From assembly GCF_944385615.1 (NCBI RefSeq), contig NZ_CALWXV010000076.1:1-41041 (forward strand): a DNA stretch of 41,041 nucleotides, written 5' to 3'. The position numbers and the translations under genes are program-made. Each line of letters begins with the position of its first letter. The first letter of the stretch is position 1. Positions 24,339 through 32,761 of the stretch are shown piece after piece. Origin of the DNA: an uncultured Flavonifractor sp. GTDB taxonomy: Bacteria > Bacillota > Clostridia > Oscillospirales > Oscillospiraceae. The notes beneath the pieces are model-generated. The model made no database searches, was not told the origin of the DNA, and saw nothing but the letters and a program-made list of their open reading frames with translations.

Positions 24339-25787
24339 TTATTTACCTTTCTGATTCAGCAGGTCCCGCTTCAGGTCCCACAGCTTCTGGGACAGGTCCA
24401 CATAGTAATTATGGGGGTTTTCAAAGCGTTTGACCTCGTCCCACAAAAGGTCGATCTGCCCGGCGCACCAGGCCCGCATCTCAGCGATGGGCGGAGAGTC
24501 GTACACCCGCTTTCCCCCCTGGAAGATGGGTACCAGCAGCTCCTTGGCGGTAAAGTTGGTAAAGACGCTGCGTTTCCAGGTGGCGTCCGGGTCAAAGAGC
24601 TCCAAAGGCTGGCTCTGGTCCACCACCTCATCCCACAGGGTGATGAGGTCGGCAAAGGCCTTGCCGGTCTCGTTGTCAAAGAGACGGTATACCTTCTTGA
24701 AGCCAGGATTGGTAATTTTATCCGGGTTGGCGCTGATCTTGATCTTGGGGATGATGGTCCCTTCCTTGTCCTCCACCGCCGACAGCTTGTACACGCCGCC
24801 AAACACCGGCTCGCTCTTGGAGGTGATAAGCCGCTCGCCCACGCCGAAGGAGTCGATCTTGGCCCCCTGGAGCAGCAGGTCCCGGATGATATACTCGTCC
24901 AGAGAGTTGGAGGCCACGATCTTACACTCGGTCAGTCCCGCCGCGTCCAGCATTTTTCGGGCCTTTTGGGACAAATAGGTCAGATCCCCCGAGTCCAGCC
25001 GGATGGCGCAGCTGGTAATGCCCTGGGGAAGCAGCACCTCTTTAAAGGCACGGATGGCGTTGGGCACGCCGGACTTCAGCACATTATAGGTATCCACCAG
25101 CAGGGTGGCTGAGTGGGGATAGAGCTGGCAGTAGGTTTTGAAGGCGGTATACTCGTCGGGGAACATCTGGACCCAGGAGTGGGCCATAGTGCCCCCAGCC
25201 GGGGAGCCGTACACCTCGTCAGCCAGGGTGCAGGCAGTACCGGCGCAGCCGGCGATGTAAGAGGCTCGAGCCCCCAGGATGGCAGCGTCGGGTCCCTGAG
25301 CCCGGCGGGAGCCGAACTCGCTCACCGGCCGGCCGTCCGCCGCCCGCACGATGCGGTTGGTCTTGGTGGCGATGAGGGACTGGTGGTTCAGGGTGAGCAG
25401 CAGGAAGGTTTCGATGAACTGGGCCTCAATGGCGGGCGCCCGGACAGTTAGGAAGGGCTCCCGGGGGAAGATGGGCGTGCCTTCGGGCACCGCCCAGATA
25501 TCGCCGGTAAACCGGAAGGTGCGCAGATAGTCCAGAAAACCGTCGCAGAAGCAGCCCTTGCTCCGCAGGTAGGCAATATCCTCCTCGTCAAAGTGGAGCC
25601 GCTCCACATAGTCGATGACCTGCTCCAGACCGGCGGCAATGGCAAAACCGCCCCCATCCGGCACATTGCGGAAAAAGACGTCAAAATAACAGATCTGGTC
25701 GGCGTAGCCCTCCGTCTGGAAGTAGCCGTTGCCCATGGTGAGCTCATAGAAGTCACAGAGCAAAGTATAGTTCATGTGTTGCTTCAT
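24339..25787 (-). CDS. pncB: Nicotinate phosphoribosyltransferase
   Basis: The protein has 482 residues. It converts nicotinate and PRPP to nicotinate mononucleotide (ATP-stimulated), feeding NAD synthesis. Family motifs include YELTMGNGYF near 14, EFGSRRAQGPDAA near 165, LVDTYNVLKSG near 235, RLDSGDLTYLS near 270 and SFGVGERLITSKSEPVFGGV near 325. The start ATG at 25787 has GGGAGG 10 nt upstream, and this RBS overlaps the last codons of pncA. The two genes are 5 bp apart, so pncA makes nicotinate and pncB uses it. A longer in-frame extension into pncA is not real coding sequence. Confidence 0.95.
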   Translation of the reverse strand: MKQHMNYTLLCDFYELTMGNGYFQTEGYADQICYFDVFFRNVPDGGGFAIAAGLEQVIDYVERLHFDEEDIAYLRSKGCFCDGFLDYLRTFRFTGDIWAVPEGTPIFPREPFLTVRAPAIEAQFIETFLLLTLNHQSLIATKTNRIVRAADGRPVSEFGSRRAQGPDAAILGARASYIAGCAGTACTLADEVYGSPAGGTMAHSWVQMFPDEYTAFKTYCQLYPHSATLLVDTYNVLKSGVPNAIRAFKEVLLPQGITSCAIRLDSGDLTYLSQKARKMLDAAGLTECKIVASNSLDEYIIRDLLLQGAKIDSFGVGERLITSKSEPVFGGVYKLSAVEDKEGTIIPKIKISANPDKITNPGFKKVYRLFDNETGKAFADLITLWDEVVDQSQPLELFDPDATWKRSVFTNFTAKELLVPIFQGGKRVYDSPPIAEMRAWCAGQIDLLWDEVKRFENPHNYYVDLSQKLWDLKRDLLNQKGK

Positions 25788-25792
25788 GGTAT

Positions 25793-26329
25793 TCAAACCT
25801 CCCGGTTGATAACCGTGATTTGCAGGGCCTCCATCAGGTCCAGCACCTGCTTGTGAAGGACCAAATCCGGCCCGGCGGTGCAGGAAGCGTCCACCACCAA
25901 TTCCGCCTCGGGCAGCGCCGCCTTGGCCATAACGGCGTTGGACAGCACGCACAGATAGGACACCAGTCCCACCAGCTCAATGCGGTCATACCCCTGCTTT
26001 TTCAGCCAGTTACCCAGCCAGAGCGAGGGAAAGGCCCCCTTGCACACCACCATGTCCCGGCTCTTATCCTGAGCCGCCCCGGTCTGGCCATACAGCTGCC
26101 AGCCCTCCGAGTTGAGCAGACAGTGAGGCACCGGCAGCTTTCGCCCCTCCTGGGTGTCCAAATAATTGGGGGTATGGGTGTCCATAGTAAAGGCCACGTC
26201 GTCCCCGGCGGCCCGGTAGGCAGCAATTTTGGCGACGATGGGGCCGTCCAGCTTCTCCGCTCCGGCAAAGCCCAAAGCGCCGTCCACAAAATCCTTCTGG
26301 TAGTCCACCACCAGCAGCAGCTTCTTCAT
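25793..26329 (-). CDS. pncA: Nicotinamidase (isochorismatase fold)
   Basis: The protein has 178 residues. It hydrolyses nicotinamide to nicotinate and ammonia. The catalytic triad is Asp9 (VVDYQKDF), Lys97 (VVCKGAF) and Cys127 (VSYLCVLS). Metal ligands are Asp50 and His52 (MDTHTPNY) and His69 (VPHC). The start at 26329 has GGAGGG 6 nt upstream. It is the first gene of a two-gene NAD-salvage operon with pncB and has its own promoter. Confidence 0.95.
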   Translation of the reverse strand: MKKLLLVVDYQKDFVDGALGFAGAEKLDGPIVAKIAAYRAAGDDVAFTMDTHTPNYLDTQEGRKLPVPHCLLNSEGWQLYGQTGAAQDKSRDMVVCKGAFPSLWLGNWLKKQGYDRIELVGLVSYLCVLSNAVMAKAALPEAELVVDASCTAGPDLVLHKQVLDLMEALQITVINREV

Positions 26330-26365
26330 GGCGGTCCCTCCTTCCATCTGTCAAGACACCTGTCC

Positions 26366-26394
26366 ATTATAGCTGTGCCCCATTCAAAATGCAA
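26366..26394 (-). promoter_or_regulatory. SigA-type promoter of pncA-pncB
   Basis: On the minus strand TTGCAT, 17 nt, TATAAT. It overlaps the last codons of the GNAT gene upstream and lies about 40 nt before the pncA start. Confidence 0.75.
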
Positions 26395-26890
26395 GGGACT
26401 TCTCAAAGCAGGGATAGGTGAGGGGCCGGCCATGGAGGTGGATCTCCCCCACCTTGGAAAAGCCCCGCTTGCGGATCAATGCCTGCATCCGGTCGTTTAA
26501 GGAATAGGTATCCATCCGCATGGCTGTAATCCCCTGGCCGCGGGCTTTTTCCTCGGCAAAGGCAAACAGAGCGGTAGCCACCCCCTGCCGCTGAAAGACG
26601 GGGTCGATGGCCATGCGGTGGATCACCATGGCCGGGCGGGGGGTAGTCCAGGGCAGGGGGTCGTACTCGGGGGACTCGCTGGTGTTAATGCAGGCCACCC
26701 CCGCCAGTACGCCGTCCACCTGGGCGGCGTACAGCTCCCCCCGGGCAATGTCCCCGGCGTAAAAGTCCCGGGTGGGGTAGTCCTCCCCCCACTGAGGATT
26801 GCCCAGCTCATTCATGTGGACCACGGCCCGGCGGACCAGCGCCCACACCGTGTCCAGCTCCTGGGCCTGGACAGGACGAATGGAGATCAT
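26384..26890 (-). CDS. GNAT-family N-acetyltransferase
   Basis: The protein has 168 residues with an acetyltransferase fold. The acetyl-CoA loop is VFQRQGVATALFAFAEEKA near 107-125, preceded by the strand MVIHRMAIDP. The last strand carries RKRGFSKVGE. Substrate unknown; the family acetylates amines of small molecules or proteins. It lies 9 bp after the TIGR04255 gene and its RBS is only a G-rich run, so it is probably co-translated with it. Confidence 0.85.
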   Translation of the reverse strand: MISIRPVQAQELDTVWALVRRAVVHMNELGNPQWGEDYPTRDFYAGDIARGELYAAQVDGVLAGVACINTSESPEYDPLPWTTPRPAMVIHRMAIDPVFQRQGVATALFAFAEEKARGQGITAMRMDTYSLNDRMQALIRKRGFSKVGEIHLHGRPLTYPCFEKSLAF

Positions 26891-26899
26891 GGCGCCCCC

Positions 26900-27697
26900 T
26901 TATTCCGCCATGGGGGTGGGGCCCATGGCCTCATGGAGGGTATTGGTCACCGCGCCCCGGAAGAGGCAGACGGCAAAGCGGTGCATCTTCTCCAGTTTCT
27001 CAGGCACTGCGTCGGCGGTGAGCTGGCCGCCGGTGGCGAAATCCCCGTCCAGGATGAACCGGGTCTCCTTGGGCTGGTTGGGGTTATTGCCTCCCACCAG
27101 GCCGGGACCGGCGTGGAGCTTCATGCGGTAGCCGCCCACCAGGGGGGTCTCCACATCCAGGGCGCACTTGACGATCTCGCTCTCCTCCACGTCAGGCTCT
27201 CCCAGAATACCGATATACTGGCTCTGGATCAAATCGTCCCACAGCTGGTCCTCCAGCCCCAGGGCCTTGCGGGAGATGGCGTTGACATACCGCAGGCCGA
27301 TGCGCTCAAAATAGGCGGGCTGGTAGATCTGGATAAACTGGGCCAGCGGCTGGTCCAGCCGGGTGGCAAAGTCCTCCCACCGCTGATAGGTCAGGGTGGA
27401 CAGGGCGATAAAGTTCTGGGTCAGGTTGATCTTCCAGCGGCCGTCCTCCGAGATGAAGTGGTAGTTGGTCACCGGCTTCTGGGGCTCCAGCACGGTGCCG
27501 TTGCCCTTCTTCACCATTTTGGGGGGCATCTGCTCCTGACGGGTCATATACTTGGGGAAATCCTTCCGAATGGCCTCTTGAAAGGCGGCGGGCTCATTGG
27601 CCCCGATGGACAGGATGGTGGGGAAACGAAGCTGACAGATCACCTCCACCAGAGGGGACCGGGCATAGTGGAATCGCTCGTATGGCGCAAACAGCAT
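26900..27697 (-). CDS. TIGR04255-family protein of unknown function
   Basis: The protein has 265 residues. It begins with the family-typical FHYARSPLVEVICQLRFP and has WEDFATRLDQPLAQFIQIYQP and RIGLRYVNAI in the middle. The family is sporadically distributed in bacteria and has no established reaction. No signal peptide or membrane segment is seen. GGAAGGAG precedes the ATG. It heads a two-gene unit with the GNAT gene under its own promoter. Confidence 0.8.
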   Translation of the reverse strand: MLFAPYERFHYARSPLVEVICQLRFPTILSIGANEPAAFQEAIRKDFPKYMTRQEQMPPKMVKKGNGTVLEPQKPVTNYHFISEDGRWKINLTQNFIALSTLTYQRWEDFATRLDQPLAQFIQIYQPAYFERIGLRYVNAISRKALGLEDQLWDDLIQSQYIGILGEPDVEESEIVKCALDVETPLVGGYRMKLHAGPGLVGGNNPNQPKETRFILDGDFATGGQLTADAVPEKLEKMHRFAVCLFRGAVTNTLHEAMGPTPMAE

Positions 27698-27732
27698 AGT
27701 GGCTGCTCCTTCCTTTTTTCATAGTCTTATCT

Positions 27733-27761
27733 ATTTTATCCCCGAATCTGTTCCATGTCAA
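27733..27761 (-). promoter_or_regulatory. SigA-type promoter of the TIGR04255-GNAT unit
   Basis: On the minus strand TTGACA, 17 nt, TAAAAT, about 35 nt before the ATG at 27697. It is back to back with the plus-strand promoter at 27773-27801. Confidence 0.75.
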
Positions 27762-27772
27762 ACGCTTCGGCC

Positions 27773-27801
27773 TTGCAATCCCAAACTTTGGCCGGTATAA
27801 T
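27773..27801 (+). promoter_or_regulatory. SigA-type promoter of the aldose-epimerase-like gene
   Basis: TTGCAA, 17 nt, TATAAT on the plus strand, 32 nt before the ATG at 27833. Confidence 0.8.
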
Positions 27802-27832
27802 GCTTGTGACAAGAAATAAGGAGGCGCATAGG

Positions 27833-28711
27833 ATGGAACTGGAACTGAAGCGGGGCGGGCGCACCGCCCGGGTGGCCACCCATGGCGGCGAGCTGGTGTC
27901 CTACCGGGACGAGCACGGTCTGGAGTACATCTGGACGGGAGATCCGGCCTATTGGCCGGGGCGCAATCCCCTCCTCTTTCCCATCGTGGGCGGGCTGCGG
28001 GACGGCAAAGTGTACATTGGGGAGAAAGAGGTCTCCATGAACCGTCACGGCTTTGCCCGGACCAGCGAGTTTACCGTGGCCGGTCAGGGGGAGGACTGGG
28101 CGGAGCTGGAGCTGCGGGAGAGCCCCGACACCCTGGCGGTCTACCCCTACCCCTTCAAACTGGTGGTACGGCAGCAGCTCACCGACACCGGCTTTACCAC
28201 CACCATCACGGTGACCAACACCGGCGATCAGCCCATGCCCTTCTGCCTGGGCGCCCATACCGGTTTCCGCTGCCCCCTGGAAGAGGGAGAGGCATTTTCC
28301 GACTACCAGATCCTCTTTGACCAAAAGGAGACCTGCCCCACCCTAATCCCCGACGCCAACGGGCTGGATCGGGCCCGTATCCGGCCTTTCCTGGAGGACA
28401 CCGACGCACTGGATCTGGACCACCGGTACTTTACGGAGATGGATACCCTGATTTTCGAGGGGCTTCAGTCCCAGTCGGTCCGGCTGCGGAGCAAAAAGAG
28501 CGGCAAGGGGGTGCGGATGACCTTCCCCGGCTTCCCGGTACTGGCCCTGTGGACCATGTCGGACAAGGCGGCCCCCTATCTGTGCATCGAGCCCTGGCAC
28601 GGCGTGCCCGCGGTAGTGGGAGAGGGTCCCCAGCTGGCGGACAAGGCCTTCTGCATCACCCTAGCCCCCGGCGAGAGCCGCACCCTGGGTTATCAGGTGG
28701 ATACCCTGTAA
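27833..28711 (+). CDS. Aldose 1-epimerase family protein (LacX-like)
   Basis: The protein has 292 residues, a galactose-mutarotase-like beta-sandwich. FPIVGGLRDGKVYI near 50, MNRHGFARTSEF near 70 and FCLGAHTGFRCPLEEG near 140 carry the conserved His and Arg positions. It probably interconverts alpha and beta anomers of a hexose or phosphohexose. AAGGAGG is 9 nt before the ATG. It is monocistronic between its own promoter and a bidirectional terminator. Confidence 0.88.
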   Translation: MELELKRGGRTARVATHGGELVSYRDEHGLEYIWTGDPAYWPGRNPLLFPIVGGLRDGKVYIGEKEVSMNRHGFARTSEFTVAGQGEDWAELELRESPDTLAVYPYPFKLVVRQQLTDTGFTTTITVTNTGDQPMPFCLGAHTGFRCPLEEGEAFSDYQILFDQKETCPTLIPDANGLDRARIRPFLEDTDALDLDHRYFTEMDTLIFEGLQSQSVRLRSKKSGKGVRMTFPGFPVLALWTMSDKAAPYLCIEPWHGVPAVVGEGPQLADKAFCITLAPGESRTLGYQVDTL

Positions 28712-28720
28712 CAGAAAGAA

Positions 28721-28754
28721 CCCGGAGCATTTGGAAGAAACCAAACGCTCCGGG
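28721..28754. terminator. Bidirectional terminator between the epimerase-like gene and proS
   Basis: The stem cccggagcatttgg pairs with ccaaacgctccggg (one wobble) around a 6-nt loop. It is followed by ctcttttttg on the plus strand and by TTCTTTCTG on the minus strand, so it can serve both convergent genes. Confidence 0.85.
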
Positions 28755-28772
28755 CTCTTTTTTGATACATTT

Positions 28773-30212
28773 TTAATAAGCCACGCCCCAGTATACCATG
28801 TGCTTGGCGGGCTTGCCGCAGATGGGGCACACGTCCCCCAGATGCTCCTGCTCCAGAGGGATGCAGCGGGAGGACACACCGGCCTCCTCTTTCATTTTCA
28901 GCTCGCACTCCAGATCGCCGCACCACATAGTCTTGGCAAAGCCACCCTGGGTGGCCATCTTCTCCTTGACCTCCTCCAGAGAGGAACAGGCATAGGTGTT
29001 CTCGTCCAGGTTCTTCTTGGCCTTGTCAAACAGACCCTGCTGCACGGCATCCAGCATGGTCTGGACGGTCTGCTCGATGTTGTCCAGGGAGACAAAGCTC
29101 TTCTCGCCGTTGTCCCGGCGGACCAGCACACACTGGTTTTTCTCCATATCCTTGGGGCCCATCTCCAGCCGCAGGGGCACGCCCTTCATTTCATACTCGG
29201 CAAACTTCCAGCCGGCGGACTGGTCGGAGACGTCCATCTTCACCCGGATGCCGGCGGCCTTCAGCTTGTCCATAACGGCCTGGTTGGCCTCGATGACGCC
29301 GGGCTTGTGCTGGGCCACGGGGATGATGATGACCTGAGTGGGGGCGATGCGCGGGGGCAGCACCAGACCGTTGTTGTCGCCGTGGGTCATGATGACGCCG
29401 CCGATGAGCCGGGTGGACACGCCCCAGGAGGTCTGGAAGGGGTGGTGGGGCTGGTTGTCCTTACCGGCAAAGGTGATGTCGAAGGCCCGGGCAAAGCCGT
29501 CGCCGAAGTAGTGGGAGGTACCGGCCTGAAGGGCCTTTTTGTCGTGCATCATGCACTCCACGGTGTAGGTGGCCTCCGCCCCGGAGAACTTCTCCTTATC
29601 GGTCTTGCGGCCCTTTACTACTGGCATGGCCAAGTAATTCTCGCAGAAGTCGGCGTAGATGTTGAACATCCGCTCGGTCTCTTCGATGGCCTCCTCAGCG
29701 GTGGCGTGCATGGTGTGGCCCTCCTGCCACAAAAACTCCCGGTGGCGCAGGAAGGGACGGGAGGTCTTCTCCCACCGCAGGACGGAGCACCACTGGTTGT
29801 ACAGCTTGGGCAGGTCCCGGTGGGAGTGGATGATATCCTTGTAGTGCTCACAGAACAGGGTCTCGGAGGTGGGGCGGATGCAGTAACGCTCCTCCAGCTT
29901 CTCGGAGCCGCCCATGGTCACCCAGGCGCACTCGGGGGCGAAGCCCTCCACATGGTCCTTCTCCTTCTGGAGCAGGGACTCGGGGATGAGCATGGGCAGG
30001 TATACGTTCTCGTGGCCGGTCTCCTTGAACTTCTCATCCAGAATTTTCTGGAAGTTCTCCCAGATGGCGTAGCCATAGGGCCGGTAGATGAAGATACCCT
30101 TGATGGAGGAGTAGTCAATGAGCTCGGCCTTCTTGCACACGTCGGTGAACCACTTGGCAAAGTCCACCTCCATATCGGTGATCTGCTCCACCTGCTTTTT
30201 ATCCTGTGCCAT
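28773..30212 (-). CDS. proS: Prolyl-tRNA synthetase, short eukaryote/archaeal-like type
   Basis: The protein has 479 residues and charges tRNA-Pro with proline. Class II motif 2 is [23 protein letters not shown]-like (near 150), with motif 3 around [13 protein letters not shown]. The C-terminus has a four-Cys zinc-site-like segment (WCGDLEC, CPIC) and ends in Tyr, as in ProS type 3. There is no editing INS domain, so mischarged Ala-tRNA must be cleared by another protein. Start taken as ATG at 30212; an upstream in-frame TTG touches the RBS. It has its own promoter, and the leader is too short for a T-box. Confidence 0.95.
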   Translation of the reverse strand: MAQDKKQVEQITDMEVDFAKWFTDVCKKAELIDYSSIKGIFIYRPYGYAIWENFQKILDEKFKETGHENVYLPMLIPESLLQKEKDHVEGFAPECAWVTMGGSEKLEERYCIRPTSETLFCEHYKDIIHSHRDLPKLYNQWCSVLRWEKTSRPFLRHREFLWQEGHTMHATAEEAIEETERMFNIYADFCENYLAMPVVKGRKTDKEKFSGAEATYTVECMMHDKKALQAGTSHYFGDGFARAFDITFAGKDNQPHHPFQTSWGVSTRLIGGVIMTHGDNNGLVLPPRIAPTQVIIIPVAQHKPGVIEANQAVMDKLKAAGIRVKMDVSDQSAGWKFAEYEMKGVPLRLEMGPKDMEKNQCVLVRRDNGEKSFVSLDNIEQTVQTMLDAVQQGLFDKAKKNLDENTYACSSLEEVKEKMATQGGFAKTMWCGDLECELKMKEEAGVSSRCIPLEQEHLGDVCPICGKPAKHMVYWGVAY

Positions 30213-30270
30213 ATCTATTCTCAATCCTTTATTCTAAAAATATATGCGGGGTTCAGCATTAGGCCTATCC

Positions 30271-30299
30271 ATTTTATGCATTTATTGCTGAAAAGTCAA
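30271..30299 (-). promoter_or_regulatory. SigA-type promoter of proS
   Basis: On the minus strand TTGACT, 17 nt, TAAAAT, about 60 nt upstream of the start. The -35 box begins 2 nt after the hairpin at 30302-30333. Confidence 0.8.
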
Positions 30300-30301
30300 G
30301 C

Positions 30302-30333
30302 ACAGGGCCCGGCTTACAAGAGCCGGGCCCTGT
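30302..30333. terminator. Hairpin between the SLH gene and proS
   Basis: A perfect 13-bp stem (acagggcccggct) has a 6-nt loop. The T tract (tgttttttctttt) is on the plus strand, whereas both neighbouring genes are on the minus strand. For the SLH transcript it therefore lacks a U tract and may end transcription poorly; it would stop antisense transcription efficiently. Confidence 0.65.
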
Positions 30334-30344
30334 TTTTTCTTTTC

Positions 30345-31973
30345 TTACAGCTTGATGACCAGAGTGGCGGCAAACTGGGCGCCGGAGTACTGGCCGTAGA
30401 GCTGGAGCCGGTTCCCTGGCAGCAGGTCGTTCAAGCCCACTGTGGCGCCGCCGCTGGTCATAATGCTGGCGGCGGACACGTCGGCGGTGACCACGCTGCC
30501 GTCGGGCAGCTGAAGCGCCATGGTGTTGGTCCGGCTGTCGGCCACCAGCAGCGTGCCGGACAGCTGGGTGTCACGGTTGGGGGTATTCTGGGAAAAGGCC
30601 TGGATCTGGGACACCTGGCCGCCCCGGGTGGTGATGGTGAGCCGGTCCCCGTTGGACAGCTTGTCAAGGGTGCTCTCCACGCCATCCCGCCGGATGGTGG
30701 GCATAGTGGCCAGATCCAACTGGTAGACCGCGGTCTGCCCCTGGTCCGTCTGCACCACCAGGATGGTGGGAGTGCCGTAGGTGATACTCTGCAGCACCCC
30801 CTGGGCGGTGGTGGCGGTGCCGCCGGACAGCTTCAGCTCGGCCAGATGGCCCATGCCGTCCACCCAGCACTGGACCTGGGTATAGCCCGCCGCCGGATCA
30901 ATGAGCTCCTGCCCCCCCACCTTCTGATCCACCTGCACCTTGGTGAACCGGTCGATGTCCAGTCGTCTGCTGGTTCCGTCCGCCACCAGGGAGATGCTGC
31001 CCTGGTCAATGGTGGAGACGGTGCCGGTCAGGGCGGTGAGGGTACCGCCCAGCCGGGCCGACTGGGCTCTGCCCGCCCCGTCCAGATTCACCCGGACATA
31101 CTGCCCCGTCCGCAGGGCGGCGGTGGTGGTGCGCATATTATTCTCATAGATGGGCGTACCCGCCGGCAGGGTCTGGGTGCTCACCCCGCTGAGGTTGCTG
31201 GAGAGTACCATCACGGTGGTGCCGCTGCTGTCGGTGGATACCGAGCTGATGGTGCCCCCCACCCAGGGATAGGTGGTATAGGCGGGCAGCTCGGCGTAAA
31301 TGCCCTGGGCATCGGTAAAGTCGATGGCCCGGCGGAGCATGGTGGCCATCTCCGCCCGGGTCAGGTAGCCCTTGGGCATAAACTGATTCTGGCTGTTGCC
31401 CTGGATGATGCCGTAGGTGCTTAGCAGATAGGCATAGGGCTTGAGCACCTCGGCAATGGCGTCGGCGTCGGTGTAGCTCATGGAATAGCTGGTCAGATTC
31501 TTGGCCACCGGCTCCAGCTGCATGGCCCGCACCAGATACATGGACAGATTTTCACGGGTGATGGCCTTGAGCAGGGCGCCCGATGTACACATGGCCTCCA
31601 ATTCCTGGGTGCTGATGATGCCGGCCTCCAGACAGACGGCCATTTCCTCCGCCGCCCAGCCGTATACCGACTGGGGCAGGATCTGGCCCAGCTCCTCCGC
31701 CCAGCTGGCGGCAATGCGGGCTTTGTCCCCAGCGGACACGCCGGTGGTCCGGGAGCAGAAGAGCAGCGCCTCACAGGCGGTCATCTGCCGGGCCGGGGAG
31801 AAGGTGGTGGCACTGGTGCCGTTGATAATGCCCAGCCCGGCCAGATATTCCACATCTTCCTGGGCCCAGTGGCCCCTCATATCAGTAAAGCTCACCGCTG
31901 CGGCGGGGAGCACCAGCAGAGACAGCGTCAGCGCCACAGTTAACCCCAGGGCGGCAATTCGCTTTCCTTTCAT
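30345..31973 (-). CDS. Secreted S-layer-homology (SLH) domain protein
   Basis: The protein has 542 residues. A signal peptide (KGKRIAALGLTVAL ... LPAAA) ends near 26. Three SLH-like domains follow at about 28-75 (FTDMRGHWAQ ... FSPARQMT), 103-150 and 165-218 (GIIQGNSQNQFMPKG). They should anchor it to cell-wall polysaccharide. The rest (about 220-542) is Thr/Ser/Gly-rich, likely beta-structured with repeats, and shows no catalytic motif. GGAGG is 8 nt before the ATG. It is monocistronic with its own promoter. Role probably structural or sensory at the surface. Confidence 0.9.
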   Translation of the reverse strand: MKGKRIAALGLTVALTLSLLVLPAAAVSFTDMRGHWAQEDVEYLAGLGIINGTSATTFSPARQMTACEALLFCSRTTGVSAGDKARIAASWAEELGQILPQSVYGWAAEEMAVCLEAGIISTQELEAMCTSGALLKAITRENLSMYLVRAMQLEPVAKNLTSYSMSYTDADAIAEVLKPYAYLLSTYGIIQGNSQNQFMPKGYLTRAEMATMLRRAIDFTDAQGIYAELPAYTTYPWVGGTISSVSTDSSGTTVMVLSSNLSGVSTQTLPAGTPIYENNMRTTTAALRTGQYVRVNLDGAGRAQSARLGGTLTALTGTVSTIDQGSISLVADGTSRRLDIDRFTKVQVDQKVGGQELIDPAAGYTQVQCWVDGMGHLAELKLSGGTATTAQGVLQSITYGTPTILVVQTDQGQTAVYQLDLATMPTIRRDGVESTLDKLSNGDRLTITTRGGQVSQIQAFSQNTPNRDTQLSGTLLVADSRTNTMALQLPDGSVVTADVSAASIMTSGGATVGLNDLLPGNRLQLYGQYSGAQFAATLVIKL

Positions 31974-32029
31974 CCTAATTTCCTCCGTTAAATACCAACA
32001 ACTCTGGTTTCCATAAATACGATAGCTTC

Positions 32030-32058
32030 ATTATACTGGCCCCACCAAAAAAATGCAA
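32030..32058 (-). promoter_or_regulatory. SigA-type promoter of the SLH gene
   Basis: On the minus strand TTGCAT, 17 nt, TATAAT, 57 nt before the ATG at 31973. Confidence 0.75.
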
Positions 32059-32115
32059 CCTGGAAATCCCACAGGACAGATAGGCGGTTTTATTAATCGA
32101 CATTTGTATTTTATC

Positions 32116-32144
32116 TTGACAGATGTAGTGTAATATAGTATGCT
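32116..32144 (+). promoter_or_regulatory. SigA-type promoter of the tetR-MMPL-GLUG operon
   Basis: TTGACA, 17 nt, TATGCT on the plus strand, 32 nt before the tetR ATG. TetR proteins often bind their own promoter; I see no clear long palindrome here. Confidence 0.7.
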
Positions 32145-32175
32145 GTAGCGGTCTAAGAAAGGAGGCGGACCCACG

Positions 32176-32748
32176 ATGGAAGAACGATCCGCAGAAAAGC
32201 TGGACCTGCGCCAGCGCAAGACCCGCCGCCAACTGACCCAAGCTCTGGTGGAGCTGATGGAGGCGCGTCCCTTTCAGGAGCTGTCGGTCACCGACATCTG
32301 CCGCCAGGCCATGGTCCACCGCACCACCTTTTACGCCCACTTTACCGACAAGCAGGAGCTGCTGCACTATCTGATGAGCCAGGTAGAACAGGAGTGCATT
32401 GCCGCCTGTGTGCCCCAGGACGCCCCCACCCCACGCCAGTTCTTTCTAACGGCGGCCCGCAACACCCTGGCCTTTTTCAAGGCCCGGAAGGCCTTTTACC
32501 GGGCCTGCCTGGAGAGCGGGGCGGACACCCAGACCCGCCGGTTGGAGGAGACCGCCGCCGAGGAGCTGTGCCGCCGGATGAGCCAGCCCCCCTTCCCCGA
32601 CGCCATGCCGGGGGTGGACCCCCAGATCGCCGCCCGGTTTTATGTGGGTGCCATGCTGTCGCTGGTGCGCTGGTGGCTCAGCAGTCCCGATCCCGTACCG
32701 GAGGCGGTCCTGCTGGACCACCTGGACCATTTCATCCCCCACGCCTGA
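32176..32748 (+). CDS. TetR/AcrR-family transcriptional regulator
   Basis: The protein has 190 residues. The helix-turn-helix lies at about 15-60 (RKTRRQLTQALVELM, then LSVTDICRQAMVHRTTFYAHF). The C-terminal ligand/dimer domain is of the TetR_C type found in YhgE/Pip- and MMPL-linked regulators. GGAGG precedes the ATG. It is the first gene of an operon with the MMPL exporter 13 bp downstream, so it most likely represses that exporter and itself until a ligand, perhaps a lipid or amphiphile, is bound. Confidence 0.9.
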   Translation: MEERSAEKLDLRQRKTRRQLTQALVELMEARPFQELSVTDICRQAMVHRTTFYAHFTDKQELLHYLMSQVEQECIAACVPQDAPTPRQFFLTAARNTLAFFKARKAFYRACLESGADTQTRRLEETAAEELCRRMSQPPFPDAMPGVDPQIAARFYVGAMLSLVRWWLSSPDPVPEAVLLDHLDHFIPHA

Positions 32749-32761
32749 GAGGAATCTGCCT

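Noticed and set aside
30213-30270. T-box riboswitch before proS
   Set aside because: Only about 55 nt separate the -10 box from the start codon, far too short for a T-box with specifier loop and antiterminator.
28731-31424. 897-codon plus-strand open frame across proS and the SLH gene
   Set aside because: It is antisense to two well-supported genes, has a His/Gly/Leu-rich composition typical of the complement of G+C-rich coding DNA, and has no RBS.
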